NCBI GenBank assembly: GCA_030248195.1
Contig: JASAND010013530.1
Location: 1-64,000, forward strand
Origin: Trissonchulus latispiculum
Taxonomy: Eukaryota; Nematoda; Enoplea; Enoplida; Ironidae
Direction: 5' to 3'
DNA length: 64,000 bases
This document shows, piece by piece, positions 22,097 through 30,376 of the stretch. Within the stretch, counting starts at the first letter, position 1. Every line of letters starts with the position of its first letter. A program made the translations under genes and the position numbers. Under the pieces are notes generated by a model. That model saw only the letters and a program-made list of their open reading frames with translations. It ran no database searches and was not told where the DNA came from.

Positions 22097-23722
22097 TCAA
22101 GTGGTGAGGTCGAGGAGTTCCTGAAGCCATTCCGCCAGGGCCATAGGGCTAGGGTGAAGATTGTCCGGGAAATACGGCACGCACTGTTCGGCATGGAGAC
22201 GACGGATCCGGGTCGGGTAGGTACACAGATGGAATCCCTCTAGGGCCGCCTGGGTGGTAAGATCCGAATTGACCTGATCGATATCAGACATCTCGGTGGA
22301 ATTTTGGCGAGGGACCAGCGTATTGATGATGACGCGGCCAGCACCGAAGCGCCGGAGGGCGACGTCAATCAGGTCCCTGAAAGCCAGGGTCACACTCTCA
22401 GGAGTGTGCCCTTTGCGGATGTTATTAATTCCCGCAAAAATGACGATCCAGTCGACAGATGGAGGAAACAGATCGTCCAACAAATACAGGAGAACTTCTT
22501 CCACCAGTGCACCGCTACGCGCCACAAATCCCATCTGCAGCGGAGCGACGTTCCGGAAGCGAAGCGCCGTAGAGTCACCCACAAAAACCACAGGACAGTT
22601 GATGACAGGTGAGGGAAGTGGCCGGGCGACATTCCGGGCAAGTTTGAGGCCAAACGTCGCATCGTCCCCATAGAGGTTGGACCCAGTAAGGTCCTGAGTT
22701 GGTTTCCGGACGAGACGTTCCAAGGAGCACCCCGTCGACATCAGATATTCGCCCGGTTCCAGGAAAATCACCGAATAGTTCTGACTATCGGCCAGATTAG
22801 ACCATTCCAACAGAAGCTGGCTGTGAGGCACCAGCCTGGCGACGATGTAGGCGATGATGGAGGAGTGAAAGTTCCGAAAGGCAAAAGTTTTGCTGATCGG
22901 ACCCTTCACCATCTCGTTCCACAGATCAGCGGGATGACCGTGGACATTGATGGTTTGAGCCAGCGGAGGACCAACCAGCTCTCGAAGGACTGCGCCAACC
23001 GCTGCCGCAATGGATAGAGGACCACCGTAGCCACTGATTTCCCTGAAGACCTCCAGCGGCGTATCCCGATTGTAGGCAGGGTGCAGTAGATCGTATGGGC
23101 CGGTCACCAACAGCTGAGGCCGTCGGCGGCGCCCAGCAACCAGAGCAACTTGATGAGCCAGGTTCGGTGGAATTGGCACAGTGCCAAACTCCAGAGCTGG
23201 CGACTGCAGAGGAGGAGCGGCAACGATCTGCTCAGGCAGATGTTGGACTGGATCCTCCTGACCCGCAGCAAAGATTTCCTCATCTGGCGGTTGCTCAGCG
23301 TCCATCTGTAGATTTTCACTTGAAGCACCTGGTTGGACAGCCACTGATGGTTCGGCTGCTCCAGGGGCTGGGTCATCGTCTGCTGAGTCAATCGGAACCT
23401 CCGAATCACCACCGGGTGACAGGTCGGAACCGGTCAGGGCAGGGGCTCCAACGTCCACTTCCACGACGACATCAGCGACAACGTCCTGCAACAGTTCCAT
23501 GGCGACGTCCTCCACCTGGGAGTCACCGGGTACCGTAACGCCGCCGTCATCAGGGGCAGCCAGGGGAGCTATTCCCAAGACCTCGTCCTCGAAAACTTCG
23601 TCGACCACATTAAGATCGTCGCTGTCGAGGAGTTCGTCATCATCCAACAGCTCAATGTAGTCCTGATCAGGATCGAAGCTCATTGCTGCAGAATAAAAGA
23701 ATAAAATTAAAGCGTAAATCAA
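22097..23722 (-). CDS. Retroelement ORF3: SGNH/GDSL-type hydrolase
   Basis: 541 residues if the first Met is used; the second Met (residue 14, position 23683) is more likely because a strong splice acceptor lies just before it. Residues about 15-175 are acidic, Pro/Ala-rich and probably disordered. Residues about 375-540 form an SGNH-hydrolase fold: block I VVFVGDSTALRF (Ser384), block II Gly404, block III FAGINN (Asn433) and block V DNLHPS (Asp520, His523). All four catalytic positions are present, so an esterase or acyl-hydrolase activity is plausible. Substrate is unknown. It lies directly downstream of pol in the same orientation, so it appears to be a cargo gene of the LTR element. SGNH-like esterase domains are known in some LINE ORF1 proteins; their role in retroelements is unsettled. 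Confidence 0.85.
   Translation of the reverse strand: MIYALILFFYSAAMSFDPDQDYIELLDDDELLDSDDLNVVDEVFEDEVLGIAPLAAPDDGGVTVPGDSQVEDVAMELLQDVVADVVVEVDVGAPALTGSDLSPGGDSEVPIDSADDDPAPGAAEPSVAVQPGASSENLQMDAEQPPDEEIFAAGQEDPVQHLPEQIVAAPPLQSPALEFGTVPIPPNLAHQVALVAGRRRRPQLLVTGPYDLLHPAYNRDTPLEVFREISGYGGPLSIAAAVGAVLRELVGPPLAQTINVHGHPADLWNEMVKGPISKTFAFRNFHSSIIAYIVARLVPHSQLLLEWSNLADSQNYSVIFLEPGEYLMSTGCSLERLVRKPTQDLTGSNLYGDDATFGLKLARNVARPLPSPVINCPVVFVGDSTALRFRNVAPLQMGFVARSGALVEEVLLYLLDDLFPPSVDWIVIFAGINNIRKGHTPESVTLAFRDLIDVALRRFGAGRVIINTLVPRQNSTEMSDIDQVNSDLTTQAALEGFHLCTYPTRIRRLHAEQCVPYFPDNLHPSPMALAEWLQELLDLTT
23685..23712 (-). promoter_or_regulatory. Splice acceptor before ORF3
   Basis: The minus strand has a long pyrimidine tract ending TTTTATTCTGCAG, and the SGNH start codon follows two bases later (CAATGAGC). 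This suggests ORF3 is translated from a spliced subgenomic mRNA. The matching donor is not proven. Confidence 0.6.
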
Positions 23723-24043
23723 ATTTACCTATAACAAACAAAACAAATAAAGATTAAGTGCAAAAAAGTAACGAAATGGTGTTGTATCAAATAAAATAAT
23801 TGTCGCTTAGGCAACCATGATAACTTAACCAACTTAGTAAACTCTATCAAATAAATCAACATAATAGTGATAAATAAGCCAAACAGATATTACATTTAAT
23901 TGCTCATGCAATAGAACAATAATCACACGTCTTAGGAACAACTTTGCAAAACATTGTCAGATCAGTCATGACACAAAATTACAAATGTACACATATCATT
24001 GAAACAAAATGAAACATGCTACAATTCTAACAATAATCCATTT

Positions 24044-27000
24044 TTAAATTTCTTCAGTGTCGTTTCCATTCTGGTCCGATATCGGTGGGGGCAACAGGCT
24101 TGGGACCCAAGGTCCGCGCAACAGACGCAATCGGTTAACATGGACCTTCTGGGGAGCCTTCTGTGGTTTCTGACAATCAGCGATGAGGGCATTAGGGCTT
24201 CTCCATTCCAGGACACGATACGGACCATGCCACAAGTGAGCCAACTTGTGGGTCTTCCCCTTAGCAACTTGAGGGTTATGAAGGAACACCAGATCTCCAG
24301 GGTACAATTCAGCGATGATAGCATCGCGATCATAGTATCGCTTCTGGCGTTCCTGCGCATCCTGGATGTTCTGCTTAGCATTCTCCCAAGCAGAATACAA
24401 TTTCTTGGCAAGGATGCGACCATAGTTATCATTTTCACAATAGTCGGGGCGATTGGGAATTTGAAGGGACACGTCTATTGGTAGCAGAGGATGACGACCA
24501 TAAAGGAGAAAGAATGGCGATGCTTGAGCACTCGCCTGCACGCTAGTGCGGTATGCAAACAGGACCAGGGGTATAAAGACGTCCCAATCACGTTGATTGG
24601 AGCTGACATACATTGACAACATGGTGGTGATGGTTTTGTTGAATCGTTCAACCAGACCATCACATTGAGGGTGATAGGATGTAGTTTGAATCTTCCGGGT
24701 ATTAGTGAGTCGGCAAACTTCGAGCATCATAGACGATAGGAACGAAGTACCTCGGTCGGACAACAACTGTTGTGGAGCACCATACCGACACACTATTTCA
24801 TTGACAAAGATACGCGCAAGCGTTTCACTTTTGGTGTCGGCCAAGGCGAATGCTTCCACCCATTTAGTCAGGTACTCCGAGAACACGATTATGTATTTCA
24901 TTCCGTTTTCCGTCATTGGTAGAGGTCCTAAGATATCAACAGCCATCCGTTCAAACGGAGCGTTGACAGGAATGGACACCAACGCAGCTTTCAGCTTGCG
25001 CTGTGGACCTTTCTTGGTTAGACAAGCCTGACAACTCTTACACCACTCTTCAACATCTTTCGCCATATTAACCCAAAAGTACTTCAGCCTAAGTTTGTCC
25101 AAAGTCTTCTTGTATCCGAGATGGCCTCCGAAAAGGTCATCATGATACGCCTCCATCAGTTCCTTCTTTAAGTCCTCAGAGACAACTACTTTTTCATCAC
25201 CATCTCCTCTGTACACCAGGGTTTCGTTCTTGAGAATGTACCTTCGCGCATGACGTTGAATCTTGGTGCTCAGAGCTTCATCGTTTGGTAGAGATCCATC
25301 CTTGAGAAAACGGATCAGAGGGGCCAATTGTTCGTCAGCGTGCTGTCGTTCCGGCAGGCTGTCGTTGGCTAAATCCTTGTGCTGAGGGCATTCAACTACT
25401 GGCTGAAGCACATTAGCCATTCCGACTACACCATCGGCAGGTACAGGGAGGCGCGACAGAGCATCAGCATTGACATGAGTCTTTCCTTGCCGGTATCTGA
25501 CGGTCATATCATACTCTTGCAAAATCGTCTGCCAACGGGCAACACGTCCAGAAGGACTGGTCTCCGTGGATAACAGCCACTTCAGAGGGGCGTGATCCGT
25601 CACAATGACAAATGTTCGACCGTACAGATAAGGCCTAAAGTGCTTGACTGCCCAAACTACAGCCAAGGCTTCCTGTTCCGTCACGGAGTAGTTTCTTTCA
25701 GCCTTGAGCATGGAACGACTAGCATACGCGACAGGATGTTCGGCTCCATCCTTTTCCTGTGACAACAGTGCGCCCAATCCATAGCCACTGGCATCCGTGT
25801 GCAGGATGAAAGGTTCGTTAAAATCCGGATAAGCCAATACTAGGGCGCTAGTGAGGTTATCCTTGAGGAGCTGGAATGCCTGCTCACAGGCAGCCGTCCA
25901 ACTGTACGTGACTTGCTTAGTCGTCAGCTTGTGGAGTGGCGCCGCAATCTTAGCGAAATCCTTGACGAAACGGCGGTAGTATCCGGCTAAGCCAAGAAAT
26001 CGGCGAAGCTCAGTCATGTCCTTAGGGGCAGGATATTCCTGGATCTTGGTGATCTTAGCAGGATCTACAGCCACGCCGTTCCGACTAACAATATGACCAA
26101 GAAAAGCAACTTCTGGCTTTGCAAACTCACATTTCCGGCCTTTCAGCTTCAGGTTTGCCTTTCGCAGACGTTCGAACACTTCTCCCAGATCGTCCAGGTG
26201 ACTATCGAAAGTAGGCGAGAAGACAATGATATCGTCAATGTATACAAGGCACTTCTTCCAAGTAATTCCCGCAAGGGAACACTCCATGAGTCGCTGAAAC
26301 GTAGCCGGGGCATTGCAGAGTCCAAACGGCAACACGTTGAACTGATACAGACCTGAAGTTGAAGTGGTGAATGCAGTCTTCTCCTTGTCACGAGGATGCA
26401 TGCCAATTTGCCAATAGCCAGATGCCAAGTCCAAGGTAGTGAAATATGTGGATCTACCTAGGCAATCGAGAATCTCGTCAATGCGTGGTAGCGGATACTG
26501 ATCCTTTTTGGTGATGGCGTTCAGACGTCGGAAATCAACACAGAATCGGTCCGAACCATCTTTCTTCTTTACAATTACAATCGGACTTGCCCAAGGGCTA
26601 CAGGATGGTTCAATGATACCTTTTTCCAGCATTTCCTGAATATGACTTTCTACCAGAGCTTTCTGAGCCTCTGGCGTTCGGTACGGTCTCTGACGAATTG
26701 GAGGATGATGTCCAGTATTAATTCTATGCTGGACGGTCTCGCAACGTCCCAGATCCAAGTCGCTGCTGGCAAAAACATCAGTGTTTTGCCGCAGTAAATC
26801 TGCTAGTCTATCCTTTTGTTCTGGGGTAAGTGCTGAACCGTCCATCGTAATACCTGCCGGTAATCCTCGTGGAATGGGTCCTGCGCTGCGGTCGTCTTTT
26901 GGCTGCAATTGCTGATCCGCGTAATGAGCCTGGGCCGGTGTCATTGGTTCCACAGTTCCAAGAACCTGTTGAGCATAGACCGTAACTGGTTGAAGCGTTG

Positions 27001-28771
27001 GGTTCATGACCAAGACGGGGACACTTTTACGACTTCGCAGCAGGGACCTTGCTGGCCACAGTCCCGTTTTCTTTATCTCTATTTTTGGTTCGAAAACAAG
27101 GAACTGGCAATCGGCAGGCTGTTTCACTTCGCTGGGGACTATTATTTCTGTCCTTGGCGGTACAGTGATCGTCTCCATGGCGTGTACGGTAGAGCATCCG
27201 GGTACCTTTCCTTTTTGTTTGAAAGGAACTGCCAGCTGTTCATCATTGAACAGAAGTGAATTCTTGGGTATAGAAATAGTCACTCCAGCTGCGCGCATTA
27301 AATCAATTCCAACGACACAAGGATAAGGACATACAGGCACCACAGTAGCGACGTAGTTGATCCTCTTATTTCCGAAGGAAAATGTCACATCAGCGTATCC
27401 GACAATTCGTATGCTATGGTCACCCATAGCCATTACGTACCTGGGAGTTTGCGGTACATGAATCCGTAGTTGGGCAAGCTCAGCAATTTCTTTACGTAAC
27501 AACGTCGCACTGGATCCAGTGTCAATTAATGCGGGTACCATTTCATTGTTGATACCAACATCGAGTTCCAGGAAACGAGACGTCCTACCTTCGACATTGA
27601 ACGAGGGTTCGCTAACCCAAAATGAATCCGGTTCTTCGTAAGTTTCTGGTGGGATTGGAGCAAGCTCGATAGGTGGTAACGCCAGCTGACGTACGATCTG
27701 AGGACTACGCCATTGTTCATTCAACTGCAGATTGGGCACTGATACCATCGGCAACGCAGGAGAGTGCTGTGGTGCGCTTTTTCTCAGGAAAAACTTCCGC
27801 ACCTTCCGCACAAGTCCTGGCAGGCTAAGAGAGCTCAGGCTCTCTGGCAGGCAACACTTGAGTAGTGCCGAAATGGTAACGTAGAGGCACACGCAGAATA
27901 CCCAAACTTGCCAGGCACTGACTCGTAGTCCAGTAAGGAAAGAAAAGTATCCTTCATGTACGATGTTACCAGCTATGATAGCAGCAGCATGGCGAGGATC
28001 AGAGCCACCAATGGTACCAAGAGCTTCCAGGACCTTATGGTCGAACTGAAGTCCACTGATTAAGTCGTTCAACGACACAGAGCCACTTACATCCGACCAA
28101 TTGTACATGACAATCTGGTGGAAAATGGTAGGTTTCTGTGCCCAACGAAAACCAGAACTGTTGAACAAACTGAGTGTGATGGTATCCTTGACAGCAACGA
28201 GATCTCCAGTACCAGAGTCGTAGAGATATAGAGTTCCATTAAGCTCCACAGGCATCCGTCCCACAGGACAGTCCGTCAGCGGACTACTGCGAGAGACGAT
28301 ATTGGATGTTGGGTCAAGAAATCCATCATGTTCCTTGCCGCCAGCTTTGAATCCTATGGGTATCTTCTCGAAACACTTACCTGTCATCGGCTTAACTTTG
28401 TAGTCTCGAGAATCGATCGCATAACACGGCCACACTTCGATGGCATTGCCGCCCGATTTGGCAATTAAATATGGCGTATCCAACAAATGCCTCATGGCCA
28501 TTGTTGGGTTTGCCATGAGATCAGCCTTCAGAATGCTGTTCAGAGTCTTCATCTGTTGACACACTGCGGATACAGTGTGCGAATATGAGAAGAAGGAATC
28601 TTCCAGTGTGTCGCAAAATCTGTGGAATACCATCTTAAACTGTTCGTAGTCCAGGGCGCCGTAAAGATTGATGGAGGCCCCCCCTGGGAAAATTCCGGGG
28701 GGTCCCACCGGTCCTTCTGTCCGAAATATACATATTAAAAATGTTATACGACAAGCCTGGAGCCTAGGCAA
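24044..28771 (-). CDS. pol: Retroelement ORF2: envelope C-part, protease, RT, RNase H, integrase
   Basis: 1575 residues. Residues about 32-320 resemble the membrane-proximal part of a class III-type viral glycoprotein of the kind seen in chuviruses (NPTMAMRHLL and a GG…VWPC motif near 88-116, with a membrane anchor about 287-305). A linker follows, then an aspartic protease (DTGSS at 418-422), RT (about 700-890, with YIDD at 844-847) and RNase H (TDAS about 992, Asp at VTDH about 1059). The integrase has an HHCC zinc region (about 1210-1250), a catalytic triad D1279, D1339, E1375 with the usual 35-residue D-E spacing, and a GPY/F-like C-terminal module (HGPYRVLEW). All catalytic residues are intact. 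The first residues are probably not the true start: a splice acceptor at 28717 sits inside the frame. The glycoprotein would need proteolysis to be released from Pol. Confidence 0.93.
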   Translation of the reverse strand: MPRLQACRITFLICIFRTEGPVGPPGIFPGGASINLYGALDYEQFKMVFHRFCDTLEDSFFSYSHTVSAVCQQMKTLNSILKADLMANPTMAMRHLLDTPYLIAKSGGNAIEVWPCYAIDSRDYKVKPMTGKCFEKIPIGFKAGGKEHDGFLDPTSNIVSRSSPLTDCPVGRMPVELNGTLYLYDSGTGDLVAVKDTITLSLFNSSGFRWAQKPTIFHQIVMYNWSDVSGSVSLNDLISGLQFDHKVLEALGTIGGSDPRHAAAIIAGNIVHEGYFSFLTGLRVSAWQVWVFCVCLYVTISALLKCCLPESLSSLSLPGLVRKVRKFFLRKSAPQHSPALPMVSVPNLQLNEQWRSPQIVRQLALPPIELAPIPPETYEEPDSFWVSEPSFNVEGRTSRFLELDVGINNEMVPALIDTGSSATLLRKEIAELAQLRIHVPQTPRYVMAMGDHSIRIVGYADVTFSFGNKRINYVATVVPVCPYPCVVGIDLMRAAGVTISIPKNSLLFNDEQLAVPFKQKGKVPGCSTVHAMETITVPPRTEIIVPSEVKQPADCQFLVFEPKIEIKKTGLWPARSLLRSRKSVPVLVMNPTLQPVTVYAQQVLGTVEPMTPAQAHYADQQLQPKDDRSAGPIPRGLPAGITMDGSALTPEQKDRLADLLRQNTDVFASSDLDLGRCETVQHRINTGHHPPIRQRPYRTPEAQKALVESHIQEMLEKGIIEPSCSPWASPIVIVKKKDGSDRFCVDFRRLNAITKKDQYPLPRIDEILDCLGRSTYFTTLDLASGYWQIGMHPRDKEKTAFTTSTSGLYQFNVLPFGLCNAPATFQRLMECSLAGITWKKCLVYIDDIIVFSPTFDSHLDDLGEVFERLRKANLKLKGRKCEFAKPEVAFLGHIVSRNGVAVDPAKITKIQEYPAPKDMTELRRFLGLAGYYRRFVKDFAKIAAPLHKLTTKQVTYSWTAACEQAFQLLKDNLTSALVLAYPDFNEPFILHTDASGYGLGALLSQEKDGAEHPVAYASRSMLKAERNYSVTEQEALAVVWAVKHFRPYLYGRTFVIVTDHAPLKWLLSTETSPSGRVARWQTILQEYDMTVRYRQGKTHVNADALSRLPVPADGVVGMANVLQPVVECPQHKDLANDSLPERQHADEQLAPLIRFLKDGSLPNDEALSTKIQRHARRYILKNETLVYRGDGDEKVVVSEDLKKELMEAYHDDLFGGHLGYKKTLDKLRLKYFWVNMAKDVEEWCKSCQACLTKKGPQRKLKAALVSIPVNAPFERMAVDILGPLPMTENGMKYIIVFSEYLTKWVEAFALADTKSETLARIFVNEIVCRYGAPQQLLSDRGTSFLSSMMLEVCRLTNTRKIQTTSYHPQCDGLVERFNKTITTMLSMYVSSNQRDWDVFIPLVLFAYRTSVQASAQASPFFLLYGRHPLLPIDVSLQIPNRPDYCENDNYGRILAKKLYSAWENAKQNIQDAQERQKRYYDRDAIIAELYPGDLVFLHNPQVAKGKTHKLAHLWHGPYRVLEWRSPNALIADCQKPQKAPQKVHVNRLRLLRGPWVPSLLPPPISDQNGNDTEEI

Positions 28772-30376
28772 GAAGAGTGAGGAATTATAGGGGGGAACCT
28801 ATAACTTAAAAAAGAAAAAGAAAAAAAAAAAATGGAGAAAAAAATAAAAGAGGGTGGGGTAATAATAAGGGGTTACAAAAGAATATAAATATATATATTG
28901 TTATTTGTGTATATATATATTACACCAAAAACAAGATTTTATAGTCCGGGATATATAAATAAAATGTAAAATGGACTATGAGACATATAGTTAGGGAGTG
29001 TCTGATGGGGGCGCGGGCGGCGCGGCCGCGCCGGGCCCGCAAGAAAAGATTAAAAAAAAGACGTATATGAGTAAGTGAAGGGGATAGTAAAGAGGAGTGG
29101 AGGGGCAATTGACGGTGAGGGGGAGTAAGGGGGCGGGGGCTGATATGGATAGCGCGGGGAGGATAATGTATTCCGGGGGAAATCGTTTCTGGCGCCGGTT
29201 TGAAAAAAATGGTTATGCGAGAGGGGGAGGATTAAGTAGCAAGAAACCCCGCCGAGCGAACAATCACAGGCAAACAGATAAAATCCGCCGGCTATATACG
29301 AAGAGGGGGGCCCCAGAAAGAAAGGGGGTGGGAAATGGCAAGGGGGGAGGCGACGGGGAACCCTGAAGGCGCCGAGAAATGAGAACATGCAGGGTGCGAA
29401 GAAGGACGGTGACCTGGGGAATAACAACTCACGGAAGGAATCCACATTTACATGGGGGAAAGAAGAATAGGTAAGTACGGCGAGGGAAGCTCGTCGCCTC
29501 AGACAGATTGGGATACGAGAGGTCAAGTCAATACAATCAGAAATTTATATAGCGTAAATATGAATCCGAGGTGGCAGTTTTGAACCGGGGGGGGTACAGC
29601 CTACAGATTGAGTAAACCCTCGACTGTTCTATCGGTCTGTCCTGGGAAGGGGCAAGTATCGGAACATGGGTCGAAGTAAGTATTGAAATACTATGGCAAC
29701 GACTAGTAATGGGAGGACTTGAGCAGAAAGGGATTACAATACATTACGGGTACAAGGGGCGGCATCAATAGAGGCACAAAAGACTATAGGGGGTGAACGC
29801 TAGATGGCATAGAACGCTGCGGGAGTATAAAGGGTGTGCCGGTAACATATGCGAAATTAAATTTGTTAAACTTGGGGCGTGTGAAATATGGCGGTCCGGG
29901 GTTGCACTAGTCCAAAAAATGTGTACACTTTCCATCTTCAATAGCCTTAACTGCACAACATTCCAACGCTGATGTAACTATTATTCCCTCTAGAGTGATA
30001 GTTAAGAAATTTTTTATTATTTTTCAAGACTTTACAAGTCCACTGTGAGGTAAAGAGATAGTATATTTTTTTTGAATTTTTTTTTACTGGTTAACAGACT
30101 GTTGAAAGATGCAAAATAACGGATAGGCGAGCTGGAGCTAGTCGTTTATGAAATACAGGTGGGATGGCGACACAACTGAACTTGTTCGGTCTAGCCTTTA
30201 GTAATATACACATCACACCTCGATCCACGCTCGACACCAGGTATTCTGCCATTGTCTGTTACAAGAACTGAGGAAAACTGTTCACTCAATAACGCTGCTT
30301 TATAAAATTTCTCGTTTCTTCTCCAAAAGAACTGCTGAGCGGGTACTAGTCCGATTAAGATACCTAAAAGCCATAC
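28717..30376 (-). other. Intron-like, strand-skewed segment splitting the envelope region
   Basis: 1.66 kb between a donor in ORF1 (CAAG followed by GTATGG, 30376) and an acceptor in ORF2 (TTTCGGACAG, ending 28717). The phases on the two sides are compatible. On the coding strand it is pyrimidine-rich with long C- and T-runs, notably an almost pure pyrimidine tract at about 28800-28870. A (GCGGCGC)-type GC island lies near 29010-29040. No domain is recognisable in either strand; overlapping open frames at 29050-29526 are products of the skew. It could be a real intron controlling envelope/Pol production, an insertion, or a stretch of poor assembly. Confidence 0.5.

Noticed and set aside
22296..23538. 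Several plus-strand open frames of 64-147 residues
   Set aside because: All lie opposite the SGNH ORF; their Arg/Pro/Gln-rich composition comes from the GC-rich antisense strand.
29050..29526. A 158-residue Pro/Phe/Ser-rich protein on the minus strand
   Set aside because: Open only because of the pyrimidine skew of this segment; composition is low-complexity and the opposite strand is also open.
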